From Hormiphora californensis (lineage: Eukaryota > Ctenophora > Tentaculata > Cydippida > Pleurobrachiidae), in contig CM035353.1 in assembly GCA_020137815.1 (NCBI GenBank), forward strand, positions 1,947,459-2,011,458: a stretch of 64,000 nt of DNA, written 5' to 3'. Below are positions 1-10,873 of this stretch, in pieces. The notes beneath the pieces were generated by a model, which saw nothing but the letters and a program-made list of their open reading frames with translations, was not told the origin of the DNA and ran no database searches. The translations under genes and the position numbers were made by a program. The first letter of the stretch is position 1. Each line of letters opens with the position of its first letter.

Positions 1-39
1 AGGACTGAGGGGAGTCAACAGGGGGAAGGGGTGTGGATT

Positions 40-105
40 ATGATCTCGCGACCGGAGGTGCCGCGAAGCGGTGCCGTAGGGAGCAAAGTAGGCATGAGCC
101 AGGGA
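40..105. repeat. GC-rich dispersed repeat fragment
   Basis: The stretch with GGTGCCGCGAAGCGG closely matches one near 7175-7205 and resembles the GC-rich block at 29135-29340, so it is a dispersed repeat rather than a gene. The rest of 1-742 shows no supportable gene; only a short CT run near 333-346 stands out. Confidence 0.4.
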
Positions 106-742
106 TCGGGATTGAGAGGAGTCAATAGGGTGTGAGAGTTTTTTGCCCGACATGGAGATACAAAGAGTGAGGGGGGATAGAGACGGGTGGGTGGGGGGTG
201 TGTTGTAGGACTTAACAATGGGCTTTCTAGTGTGTTAAAAAAGGGGGAGATTTAGAAGACAGCAATTGAATTGTATTGTTCATGAGGTGCAACAGCACAA
301 CAATTTCATGGTAGGAGAAACTGTGATTCAGCTCTCTCTCTCTAGTTCTAATTAATTACTTATTTAATTGTAACAAACAACATACTTGCTGCAGTGATAG
401 TAGTGATTCCAGTGATTTCTCCCACTGTGTTACTCCCTGGCTCCCGGCCTATACCAAACTCCAGCGCGTTCTCTGGAGGGAGGGGGCTACTGTGAGTCAG
501 AGTGTCAATTTATTGATCCCATTATAATATTGCTGATTCTTGTTGTTGAAGAGACAGAGTGAGCTATGGAAACAGTCATGTACAGAATGTCATGTTTACA
601 CTGCACAGCTCTTTTGTACTAGACAAACAATAAATAGGGAATTGGTGACGGAAATTATAGCCTTTAAAAGAAAATAATTTGACATATTTATACATCTCTG
701 ATCTAATCTCGGCATTTGGTTGCATATCCCTTTGATACATAA

Positions 743-842
743 ACAGGGTGTTCATTTTGGATTTTTACAAGCGTTTCATGACCTAATCATATCAACTCAC
801 TTCTCGGTGGAAGCTTGTAAAAGTCCAAAATGAACACCCTGT
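743..842. mobile_element. 100-bp MITE with 30-bp inverted ends
   Basis: The two 30-base ends (743-772 and 813-842) are reverse complements with one mismatch and begin ACAGGGTGTTCATTTTGGA. The 40-bp core has no coding capacity. It is a short non-autonomous DNA transposon; the target duplication is not clear, so the superfamily is undecided. Confidence 0.65.
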
Positions 843-874
843 ACATTGGTGTGTGGTACAGCTGCAACTCTTAC

Positions 875-1006
875 TTTGTCCAGAGCAAGAAACCCTCAAC
901 CATGAGATATCGGTGGTAACATTTGACCTGACCAGATCTGATCCAGTCCGGAGGGAGAACTTGTAGGCCAGGTTTGTAGTACTCTCAAAGGTGATTCCAG
1001 AACAAG
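875..1006 (-). CDS. Predicted exon, cysteine-containing extracellular module
   Basis: On the minus strand an exon runs from an acceptor (GCAG at 1010-1007) to a GTAAGA donor at 874. It is 132 bp and phase 1 at both ends, matching the phase-1 end of the exon at 1710-1823. It reads CSGITFESTTNLAYKF and ends near SWLRVSCSGQ. No family is recognised. It may be the last visible exon of the series 7917, 2274, 1823, 1006, which is phase-compatible with the LRP-like gene upstream. The acceptor region is duplicated in tandem just outside the exon (998-1172). Confidence 0.45.
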
Positions 1007-1172
1007 CTGCATGAGTAAACCACGTGTAGTTATAAGCCACGGAGTGGGGTGTATGTTAACCACAGAACAAGCTGCATGGTAAACCACGTGCAGGTTAACC
1101 ACGTGTAGTGGGGTGTATGTTAACCACAGAACAAGCTGCATGGTAAACCACGTGTAGTGGGGTGTAGGTTAG
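998..1172. repeat. Tandem duplication of a 3' splice-site segment
   Basis: Three near-identical copies of CAGAACAAGCTGCATG followed by AAACCACGTG and GTTAAC sequence lie in tandem. Read on the minus strand each carries a GTTAAC branch-like motif, a pyrimidine-containing stretch and GCAG followed by CTTGTTCTG, the same as the real acceptor at 1007. Confidence 0.6.
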
Positions 1173-1327
1173 GGATGCTGTCCTCATTCTCTCTTTTAAC
1201 ATATTGATCAGGGACATGCTGTGTGTGGTTCCCCATATTATATCAAGGAACATTCAAAGAGATAAAGAAGCTGCAAGCAAGAAGAAGGATTTGCGATGAA
1301 GCTATAAACAATCATTCATGTATGGAT

Positions 1328-1436
1328 CAGGAACCGACCGAACCAAGTAAACAACCAATCAGAACTCGTTATTTAGGTCACGTGACTGGTTATCAGCCAA
1401 TCAGGGACCAGTATTTCCTGATTCGGTCGGTTCATG
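1328..1436. mobile_element. hAT-like MITE, family A, copy 1
   Basis: A 109-bp copy of the family with ends CAGGAACCGACCGAA and TTCGGTCGGTTCCTG; the last bases here are altered (TTCATG). Flanking TGTATGGAT and TGTATAGAT suggest an old target duplication. The core carries two CCAATCAG boxes and GTCACGTGAC. Confidence 0.75.
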
Positions 1437-1709
1437 TATAGATCATATATCGGTTGAAGTTAGTCTTTTCATATCAGATAAATAGTGATGCAAAGTTCAG
1501 GGCAGCTTCATCAAATGATGATTTTCAGATCAATCAAAGAGAAAGAAAAGAGGAGAAAGATCATCATGTTCAAGATAAAAAAGGAGAAAGATTATCATTC
1601 TCAAGATAAAAAAAGAAGAGAAAGATTATCATTCAGGACCATAAAAAAGAGAAAGATCATTGCACTGCAAAGAGGAGAGGATGATGCAGTTCAGATCAGC
1701 AATACTTAC
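1437..1709. other. Intron with purine-rich imperfect repeats
   Basis: From about 1535 to 1680 there are four imperfect repeats of an AGAAAGATCATCATGTTCAAG-like motif mixed with A-rich runs. The open frame across it is a by-product of purine bias. No exon was found here. Confidence 0.4.
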
Positions 1710-1823
1710 AGTGGTAGGAGGCACAGTCTTCCCGTGCCTTACCCTGGAACCTATACCTCTTCCGGTTCTCTTCATCATAGTTAACACTCCCTATCTGCAT
1801 ACCATCATACCTCTTGTAGCACA
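1710..1823 (-). CDS. Predicted exon, unrecognised extracellular domain
   Basis: This minus-strand exon runs from acceptor CCCTAG (AG at 1825-1824) to a consensus donor GTAAGT at 1709. It is 114 bp and phase 1 at both ends, consistent with the exon at 2145-2274. It reads CYKRYDGMQIGSVNYDEENR and ends KAREDCASYH. The spacing of two cysteines and the soluble composition suggest part of an extracellular module; no family is recognised. Confidence 0.5.
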
Positions 1824-2017
1824 CTAGGGCACGTGCAATATACACATGTGAACAAACACCCGGGACACAGTGTGCAAAACACGGCGTGGGATATATATAT
1901 ACATTTCATATCCCACGAACACTTCAGTATTAATAAACTACAGGGTAAATTCGGTACCCCGCGGAGGACCGATATAAGCCGGTTAGTTTTACTCTAGTGG
2001 GACTCGTGTAAAACAAC

Positions 2018-2126
2018 CAGGAACCGACCGAAACAAGTAAACAACCAATCAGAACTCGTTAGTTAGGTCACGTGACTGGTTATCAGCCAATCAGGGACTA
2101 GTATTTCCTGATTCGGTCGGTTCCTG
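2018..2126. mobile_element. hAT-like MITE, family A, copy 2 (8-bp TSD)
   Basis: Complete 109-bp copy flanked by a perfect 8-bp duplication AAAACAAC (2010-2017 and 2127-2134). It lies in the intron only about 17 bp from the splice donor of the exon at 2145-2274. An 8-bp duplication with CAG-starting ends is typical of hAT transposons. Confidence 0.9.
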
Positions 2127-2144
2127 AAAACAACGAACAATTAC

Positions 2145-2274
2145 CTCCACTCCCAACGTAGAAGACTCTCTGATGTCCAGTTCCCGGATAGTCAAACGTC
2201 AGGGGAGTATCGGAGTTCTGTACTGTTAGAGTCGAGGCAGCGAGGGTGAGTCGGAGGTTTTTGGTTGTACCACT
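2145..2274 (-). CDS. Predicted exon, beta-rich extracellular module
   Basis: Minus-strand exon from acceptor TTTCAG (AG at 2276-2275) to donor GTAATT at 2144. It is 130 bp, starts in phase 0 and ends in phase 1. It reads SGTTKNLRLTLAASTLTVQN then PLTFDYPGTGHQRVFYVGSG. Only this start phase is open. It joins in phase to exon 7799-7917 upstream and exon 1710-1823 downstream. The combined sequence is CUB-like in flavour but lacks a convincing cysteine pattern, so no family is claimed. The 4.7-kb GGCGCC element lies in the intron before it. Confidence 0.5.
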
Positions 2275-2340
2275 CTGAAACATAATGTGGTTTAATTGTA
2301 TTGTATTGTAGGCCAAAGTATATCAGCAGTGACCATTAAC

Positions 2341-5300
2341 GGTAGTATGAAAGATTAGGTCGTGCGCGCCAAATGGCGCCATATGGCGCCAAATGGCGCC
2401 ATCAAATTCGCCAAATGGCGCCACGTGGCGAATAAATGGCGCCATTTGGCGCCAAAATGTGGCGAGTGCGCACTATCGCCAAATGGCGCCATTTCTGGCG
2501 CCAAATGGCGCCATTTGGCGATCGCCATTCGCCAAATATTGGCGACTCTTGGCGGTATCGCCACGTGGCGATGGTACAAAGTCTGAAAAAAAACATGCGC
2601 AAAATTGTTATCGCCAAATGGCGCCATTTGGCGCCATTAAGTGATCAGGAGATCAAGTCGCCAAATGGCGCCGTTTGGCGACATCCGGCGCCGTTCGTCG
2701 CCAAATGGCGCCGTTTGGCGCCAATCTTCACAAAATGGCGCCATTTGGCGAATTTTTCGCCATATGGCGCCATTTGGCGCCACTTGGCGATACTCATCGC
2801 CAAACATCGCCATTTGTCGCCATTTGTCGATGTATCAATAATATTTTCATTGGTTTTCAAAAGAGTACACTCGCCGTTCTGCGCCACGTGGCGCCACGTG
2901 GCGCCAACTGGCGATTAATTCGCCAAATGGCGCCGTTTGTCGCCATTTGGCGACATATGGCGCCAAGAATCGCCATATGGCGCCATTTAGCGCCAAACGT
3001 CGCCATTCGGCGCCAAATGTCGCCATATGGCGCCAAATTTTTGTCAAATGTTTGTCGCCATTTGGCGCCAAACGTCGCCATATGGCGCCATTTGTCGCCG
3101 AACGTCACCATTTGGCGCCAAATGTCGCCATATAGCGCCAAATGGCGACATATGGCGCAAACTGTTTGTCAAATGTTAGTTGCCATTTTGCGCCAAATGT
3201 CGCCATATGGCGCCAAACGTCGCCATTTGGCGCCAAATGTCGCCATATGGCGCCACATTTTTGTCAAATATTTGTCGCCATTTGGCGCCAAACATCGCCA
3301 TTTGTCGCCACTTGGCGCCGAACGTCGCCATTTGTCGCCACTTGGCGCCGAACGTCGCCATTTGGCGCCATATGGCGCCAAATGGCGACAAATGGCGCAA
3401 ACTTTTTTTCAAATGTTAGTCGCCATTTTGCGCCAAATGTCGCCATATGGCGCCAAACGTCGCCATTTGGCGCCAAATGTCGCCATATGGCGCCACAAAT
3501 ATTTGTCGCCATTTGGCGCCAAACATCGCCATTTGTCGCCACTTGGCGCCGAACGTCGCCATTTGGCGCCATATAGCGCCAAATGGCGACATATGGCGCA
3601 AACTGTTTGTCAAATGTTAGTTGCAATTTAGCGCCAAATGTCGCCATATGGCGCCAAACGTCGCCATTTGGCGCCAAATGTCGCCATATGGCGCCACATT
3701 TTCGTGAAATATTTGTCGCCATTTGGCGCCAAACATCGCCATTTGTCGCCACTTGGCGCCGAACGTCGCCATTTGGCGCCATATAGCGCCAAATGGCGAC
3801 ATATGGCGCCAAATGGCGACAAATGGCGCAAACTATTTGTCAAATGTTAGTCGCCATTTTGCGCCAAATGTCGCCATATGGCGCCAAACATCGCCATTTG
3901 TCGCCACTTGGCGCCGAACGTCGCCATTTGGCGCCATATAGCGCCAAATAGCGACATATGGCGCCAAATGGCGACAAATGGCGCAAACTGTTTGTCAAAT
4001 GTTAGTCGCCATTTTGCGCCAAATGTCGCCATATGGCGCCAAACGTCGCCATTTGGCGCCAAAAGTCGTCATATGGCGCCATGTGGTGACGTTTGGCGCC
4101 AAATGGTGAACTAACTTTGACCGCCATTTGGCGCCATATGGCGACATTTAGCGCCATATGGCGACATTTGGCGCCATGTGGTGACGTTTGGCGCCAAATG
4201 GCGAGCTAACTTTGACCGCCATTTGGCGCCATATGGCGACATTTGGCGCCATATGGCGACAATTGGCGCCATATGGTGACGTTTGGCGCCAAATGGCGAA
4301 CTAACTTTGACCGCCATATGGCGACATTTGGCGACATTTGGCGCCATATGGCGACAATTGGCGCCATATGGTGACGTTTGGCGCCAAATGGCGAACTAAC
4401 TTTGACCGCCATTTGGCGCCATATGGCGACATTTGGCGCCATATGGCGACAATTAGCGGCATATGGTGACGTTTGGCGCCAAATGGCGAACTAACTTTGA
4501 CCGCCATTTGGCGCCATATGGCGACATTTGGCGCCATGTGGTGACGTTTGGCGCCAAATGGCGAGCTAACTTTGACCGCCATTTGGCGCCATATGGCGAC
4601 ATTTGGCGCCATATGGCGACAATTGGCGCCATATGGTGACGTTTGGCGCCAAATGGCGAACTAACTTTGACCGCCATATGGCGACATTTGGCGCCATATG
4701 GCGACAATTGGCGCCATATGGTGACGTTTGGCGCCAAATGGCGAACTAACTTTGACCGCCATTTGGCGCCATATGGCGACATTTGGCGACTTTTGGCGCC
4801 ATGTGGCGACGTTCGGCGCCAAATGGCGAACTAACTTTACCATATGGCGATATTTGGCGCCATATGGCGATATTTGGCGCCATATGGCGATATTTGGCGC
4901 CATATGGCGATATTTGGCGCCATATGGCGACATTTGTCGCCAAATTCAATATTGTTAAAAAATGCTTAGTGGCGCCATACGGCGCCAAATGGCGACGTTT
5001 GGCGCCAGGTGGCGACGTTTGACGCCAAATGGCGCTGTATTGCGACGTTTGGCGCAATTAGCAACATTTGGCGCCATATGGCGCCAGTTGGCGATTTTTC
5101 CGCCAAATGGCGATAGTCAAATGTTAGTTGCAATTTAGCGCCAAATGTCGCCATATGGCGCCAAACGTCGCCATTTGGCGCCAAATGTCGCCATATGGCG
5201 CCACATTTTCGTGAAATATTTGTCGCCATTTGGCGCCAAACATCGCCATTTGTCGCCACTTGGCGCCGAACGTCGCCATTTGGCGCCATATAGCGCCAAA

Positions 5301-7034
5301 TGGCGACATATGGCGCCAAATGGCGACAAATGGCGCAAACTATTTGTCAAATGTTAGTCGCCATTTTGCGCCAAATGTCGCCATATGGCGCCAAACATCG
5401 CCATTTGTCGCCACTTGGCGCCGAACGTCGCCATTTGGCGCCATATAGCGCCAAATAGCGACATATGGCGCCAAATGGCGACAAATGGCGCAAACTGTTT
5501 GTCAAATGTTAGTCGCCATTTTGCGCCAAATGTCGCCATATGGCGCCAAACGTCGCCATTTGGCGCCAAAAGTCGTCATATGGCGCCATGTGGTGACGTT
5601 TGGCGCCAAATGGTGAACTAACTTTGACCGCCATTTGGCGCCATATGGCGACATTTAGCGCCATATGGCGACATTTGGCGCCATGTGGTGACGTTTGGCG
5701 CCAAATGGCGAGCTAACTTTGACCGCCATTTGGCGCCATATGGCGACATTTGGCGCCATATGGCGACATTTGGCGCCATATGGCGACAATTGGCGCCATA
5801 TGGTGACGTTTGGCGCCAAATGGCGAACTAACTTTGACCGCCATATGGCGACATTTGGCGACATTTGGCGCCATATGGCGACAATTGGCGCCATATGGTG
5901 ACGTTTGGCGCCAAATGGCGAACTAACTTTGACCGCCATTTGGCGCCATATGGCGACATTTGGCGCCATATGGCGACAATTAGCGGCATATGGTGACGTT
6001 TGGCGCCAAATGGCGAACTAACTTTGACCGCCATTTGGCGCCATATGGCGACATTTGGCGCCATGTGGTGACGTTTGGCGCCAAATGGCGAGCTAACTTT
6101 GACCGCCATTTGGCGCCATATGGCGACATTTGGCGCCATATGGCGACAATTGGCGCCATATGGTGACGTTTGGCGCCAAATGGCGAACTAACTTTGACCG
6201 CCATATGGCGACATTTGGCGCCATATGGCGACAATTGGCGCCATATGGTGACGTTTGGCGCCAAATGGCGAACTAACTTTGACCGCCATTTGGCGCCATA
6301 TGGCGACATTTGGCGACTTTTGGCGCCATGTGGCGACGTTCGGCGCCAAATGGCGAACTAACTTTACCATATGGCGATATTTGGCGCCATATGGCGATAT
6401 TTGGCGCCATATGGCGATATTTGGCGCCATATGGCGATATTTGGCGCCATATGGCGACATTTGTCGCCAAATTCAATATTGTTAAAAAATGCTTAGTGGC
6501 GCCATACGGCGCCAAATGGCGACGTTTGGCGCCAGGTGGCGACGTTTGACGCCAAATGGCGCTGTATTGCGACGTTTGGCGCAATTAGCAACATTTGGCG
6601 CCATATGGCGCCAGTTGGCGATTTTTCCGCCAAATGGCGCCACGCGGCGCCGAGTGGCGAGCGTCATATTTTGGAGAGCATTGAAAATTTGCTATTCTTA
6701 TCGCCAAATGGCGCCATTTGGCGATAAATATGTTGCGCATGTTTTTTTCAGACTTTGTACCATCGCCACGTGGCGATACCGCCAAGAGTCGCCAATATTT
6801 GGCGAATGGCGATCGCCACTGGCGCCACGTGGCGCCGCGTGGCGCCACGTGGCGCCAGATTTGGCGCCATTTGGCGCCAGAAATGGCGCCATTTGGCGAT
6901 AGTGCGCACTCGCCACATTTTGGCGCCAAATGGCGCCATTTATTCGCCACGTGGCGCCATTTGGCGAATTTGATGGCGCCATTTGGCGCCATATGGCGCC
7001 ATTTGGCGCGCACGACCTAATCTTTCATACTACC
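2341..7034. mobile_element. 4.7-kb inverted-repeat element of ~10-bp GGCGCC units
   Basis: A 4694-bp element flanked by a perfect 8-bp target duplication CCATTAAC (2333-2340 and 7035-7042). Its ends GGTAGTATGAAAGATTAGG are mirrored at the right end, and the inverted arms extend about 290 bp (2341-2632) and 330 bp (6706-7034, with about 45 extra bases). The interior is almost entirely alternating units such as ATATGGCGCC and AAATGGCGAC, 10 bp each. Open frames of up to 318 codons in all directions (MAPNGDIWRHMATFGAKWR-like) result from the unit sequence and are not genes. No transposase is encoded, so it is non-autonomous. An 8-bp duplication fits hAT or P-like families, but no family is assigned. 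Confidence 0.85.
3609..6639. repeat. Internal 1.5-kb tandem duplication within the GGCGCC element
   Basis: Segment 3609-5112 recurs at 5116-6639. The offset is 1507 bp in the first part and 1527 bp later, the difference being an extra pair of 10-bp units near 5750. The copies are otherwise almost identical, including the unusual spacer AATTCAATATTGTTAAAAAATG. This is a recent duplication or an assembly effect. Confidence 0.75.
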
Positions 7035-7084
7035 CCATTAACTGCCACAACACATGTACATGCCCTATGGGCCTCAAAGGGTTA

Positions 7085-7792
7085 TAACACCCCCCCCCCC
7101 CCCCAGGGGTGGCCCCAGTCCGGATTTTTTGGGGGGGTGGTGTGGCCGAAGGCCACACTTCAACTCCAAACCTAGCGACCGAGGTGCCGCGAAGCGGCGC
7201 CGAGGGAGCTGCGGCAGGGGGTTTGGGGGGCGCAGCCCCCCAACGGGGTCCAGGGGCAGAGCCCTTGGTGGGGGCTAGGGGGCGAAGCCCCCGGAAAATT
7301 TTAGTTTTTGATGAATTATAAGCAATTTAGAACAACTTTTTTAAACAATTTTCAGCCCTTTTAGAAAACTTTTTCAACGAGTTTCAGACACAAGGGGCGA
7401 AGCCCCGGAAATTTTAATGAATTAAAGCAATTTAGAACAATATTTTATCGATTTTCAGCCCTTGGTGGGAGCAATTTTCAGCCCTTTTAGAAAACTTTTT
7501 AATGATGTTCAGCCCCTGGTGTGGGTAAGGGGCGAAGACCCCGGAAAATTTTAGTTTTTGATCAATTCTAAGCAATTCAGAACAATATTTTAACGATTTT
7601 CAGCCCTTGGTGCGGGTTGGGGGCGAAGCCCCCGGAAAATTTTAGATTTTGATCAATTTAAAGCAATTTAGAACACATTTTAAATCTATTTTACCACCCC
7701 CAACAACCCCTGTTTGAAAAGTTTTGGGGGGGTGGCCAGTGGCCACCCCCCCACCACCCCAGGCTGGGGCCACCACTGCCCCCCCCCCCCAC
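7085..7792. mobile_element. GC-rich element with C/G-run ends
   Basis: The block starts with a C run followed by AGGGGTGGCCCCAGTCCGG and ends with CCAGGCTGGGGCCACCACTG followed by a C run, so the ends are inverted relative to each other. Inside are four degenerate copies of a roughly 100-bp unit with GGGGGCGAAGCCCCCGGAAA followed by AT-rich sequence and TTTTCAGCCCTT. Related GC-rich pieces occur at 40-105 and 29135-29340. It is probably a non-coding mobile element; the target duplication could not be read. Confidence 0.5.
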
Positions 7793-7798
7793 ACATAC

Positions 7799-7917
7799 CT
7801 TGTCGGTTCCAGTTATGACAAATTGGAATGTGGATATAACGGAGTTTCCCCTGGTAACCAGGTAGACAATGTCTCCAGATACTGTCACTTTACCAGCAGC
7901 CTTATCGTGGCAACGCT
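7799..7917 (-). CDS. Predicted exon, possible C-terminal part of LRP-like gene
   Basis: Minus-strand exon from acceptor CCTACAG (AG at 7919-7918) to donor GTATGT at 7798. It is 119 bp, phase 1 start and phase 0 end. It reads RCHDKAAGKVTVSGDIVYLV then RGNSVISTFQFVITGTDK. The start phase fits the exon that ends at 13280, and the end phase fits exon 2145-2274. The intron upstream would hold the CCP gene and ends in the 39-bp minisatellite. The domain type is not recognised; membership of the LRP-like gene is inferred from phase and strand. Confidence 0.5.
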
Positions 7918-10345
7918 CTGTAGGGAATGCAGGGCCGTTAGGGATTACTGGTCAGCCACTAGCTGGGAACATACAGGGGTTAGGGGAGCTGGGGTCAGCC
8001 AAGCTGGGAACATACAGAGGTTAGGGGAGGGGGTCAACCAAGCTGGGATACATGCAGGGGTTAGGGGAGGGGGTCAGCCAAGCTGGGAACATACAGGGGT
8101 TAGGGGAGGGGGTCAGCCAAGCTGGGAACATACAGGGGTTAGGGGAGGGGGTCAGCCAAGCTGGGAACATACAGGGGTTAGGGGAGGGGGTCAGCCAAGC
8201 TGGGAACATGCAGGGGTTAGGGGAGGGGGTCAGCCAAGCTGGGATACATGCAGGGGTTAGGGGAGGGGGTCAGCCAAGCTGGGATACATGCAGGGGTTAG
8301 GGGAGTGGGTCAGTCAAGCTGGGAACATACAGGGGTTAGGGGAGGGGGTCAGCCAAGCTGGGATACATGCAGGGGTTAGGGGAGGGGGTCAGCCAAGCTG
8401 GGAACATACAGGGGTTAGGGGAGGGGGTCAGCCAAGCTGGGATACATGCAGGGGTTAGGGGAGGGGGTCAGCCAAGCTGGGATACATGCAGGGGTTAGGG
8501 GAGGGGGTCAGCCAAGCTGGGAACATACAGGGGTTAGGGGAGGGGGTCAGCCAAGCTGGGATACATGCAGGGGTTAGGGGAGGGGGTCAGCCAAGCTGGG
8601 AACATACAGGGGTTAGGGGAGGGGGTCAGCCAAGCTGGGAACATACAGGGGTTAGGGGAGGGGGTCAGCCAAGCTGGGATACATGCAGGGGTTAGGGGAG
8701 GGGGTCAGCCAAGCTGGGATACATGCAGGGGTTAGGGGAGCTGGGGTCAGCCAAGCTGGGAACATACAGGGGTTAGGGGAGCTGGGGTCAGCCAAGCTGG
8801 GATACATACAGGGGTTAGGGGAGGGGGTCAGCCAAGCTGGGAACATACAGAGGTTAGGGGAGGGGGTCAGCCAAGCTGGGAACATACAGGGGTTCGGGAT
8901 TACTGGTCAGCCAAGCTGAGATACATACAGAGGTTAGGGGAGGGGGTCAGCCAAGCTGGGAACATACAGGGGTTAGGGGAGGGGGTCAGCCAAGCTGGGA
9001 ACATACAGGGGTTAGGGGAGGGGGTCAGCCAAGCTGGGAACATACAGGGGTTAGGGGAGGGGGTCAGCCAAGCTGGGAACATGCAGGGGTTAGGGGAGGG
9101 GGTCAGCCAAGCTGGGATACATGCAGGGGTTAGGGGAGGGGGTCAGCCAAGCTGGGAACATATAGGGGTTAGGGGAGGGGGTCAGCCAAGCTGGGAACAT
9201 ACAGAGGTTAGGGGAGGGGGTCAGCCAAGCTGGGATACATGCAGGGGTTAGGGGAGGGGGTCAGCCAAGCTGGGAACATACAGAGGTTAGGGGAGGGGGT
9301 CAACCAAGCTGGGAACATACAGAGGTTAGGGGAGGGGGTCAGCCAAGCTGGGAACATACAGGGGTTAGGGGAGCTGGGGTCAGCCAAGCTGGGATACATG
9401 CAGGGGTTAGGGGAGGGGGTCAGCCAAGCTGGGATACATGCAGGGGTTAGGGGAGGGGGTCAGCCAAGCTGGGAACATACAGGGGTTAGGGGAGGGGGTC
9501 AGCCAAGCTGGGAACATACAGGGGTTAGGGGAGGGGGTCAGCCAAGCTGGGATACATGCAGGGGTTAGGGGAGGGGGTCAGCCAAGCTGGGATACATGCA
9601 GGGGTTAGGGGAGGGGGTCAGTCAAGCTGGGATACATGCAGGGGTTAGGGGAGGGGGTCAGCCAAGCTGGGAACATACAGGGGTTAGGGGAGGGGGTCAG
9701 CCAAGCTGGGAACATACAGAGGTTAGGGGAGGGGGTCAACCAAGCTGGGAACATACAGAGGTTAGGGGAGGGGGTCAGCCAAGCTGGGAACATACAGGGG
9801 TTCGGGATTACTGGTCAGCCAAGCTGAGATACATACAGAGGTTAGGGGAGGGGGTCAGCCAAGCTGGGAACATACAGGGGTTAGGGGAGGGGGTCAGCCA
9901 AGCTGGGAACATACAGGGGTTAGGGGAGGGGGTCAGCCAAGCTGGGAACATACAGGGGTTAGGGGAGGGGGTCAGCCAAGCTGGGAACATACAGGGGTTA
10001 GGGGAGGGGGTCAGCCAAGCTGGGAACATACAGGGGTTAGGGGAGGGGGTCAGCCAAGCTGGGAACATACAGGGGTTAGGGGAGGGGGTCAGCCAAGCTG
10101 GGAACATACAGGGGTTAGGGGAGGGGGTCAGCCAAGCTGGGAACATACAGGGGTTAGGGATTACTGGTCAGCCAAGCTGGGAACATACAGGGGTTAGGGG
10201 AGGGGGTCAGCCAAGCTGGGAACATACAGGGGTTAGGGGAGGGGGTCAGCCAAGCTGGGAACATACAGGGGTTAGGGATTACTGGTCAGCCAAGCTGGGA
10301 ACATACAGGGGTTAGGGGAGGGGGTCAGCCAAGCTGGGAACATAG
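7918..10345. repeat. 39-bp minisatellite, about 61 copies, built from a 3' splice site
   Basis: The unit is GGGAACATACAGGGGTTAGG followed by GGAGGGGGTCAGCCAAGCT, 39 bp, with some units ending GGATTACTGGTCAGCC. Read on the minus strand each unit is CCCTAAC, then CCCTGTATGTTCCCAG. That matches the acceptor of exon 7917, where the same GGTCAGCCA and GGGATTACT bases lie next to the exon. Open frames of 13-residue repeats are by-products. There are no unique spacers, so it is not a CRISPR array. Confidence 0.9.
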
Positions 10346-10839
10346 ATAGTTGTTAACTTTAGTTTCACATCTTAATTTGACCGTCTATATTGACTTAACC
10401 TTCCCTTTCATTCGCATTGACATATAACACACACTAACTTTAGGTAATGGCTGAGCAGGGGCTCTAGCGAGAGTAGAGGAGAGCGAGAGCTCAAGCGCGC
10501 TACGAGCGACGCACGATAGATCGCGCCATACGCTCTGCTATATATAAATCTCTCTCTAGCTCTCTCTCTCTCTCTCTCTCTAGCTCTCTCTCTTCTCCTC
10601 TTCTCTTCTCTCTCTCTCTCTCTCTCTCTCCCTCTTCCTATTATTTTTTCAGTCTCTCTCCCTCTTCCTTCATTTAACATTATTTTCAGGGCGGTTGCCA
10701 GGGGAGATGTCTTTGTCACAGAGGTCAATTATATCCACGAGCCTGCCGTAATTATAACGATAGAGACATGCTCTATGATCTCAACCATCCCGTGCCCCAT
10801 CCACGTCAATGAAGGATAATGGAAACGACAGATCAGAGG

Positions 10840-10873
<34 letters not shown>

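Noticed and set aside
2362-7020. Dozens of long open frames (up to 318 codons) with MAPNGDIWRHMATFGAKWR-like repeats
   Set aside because: They occur in all frames on both strands because the 10-bp unit lacks stop codons. They lie in a non-coding inverted-repeat element.
7918-10345. CRISPR-like or collagen-like repeat array
   Set aside because: Units are head to tail with no unique spacers, and the open frames arise from a 39-bp unit divisible by three.
8000-10345. Interstitial telomere sequence
   Set aside because: TTAGGG occurs only once per 39-bp unit and never in consecutive hexamers.
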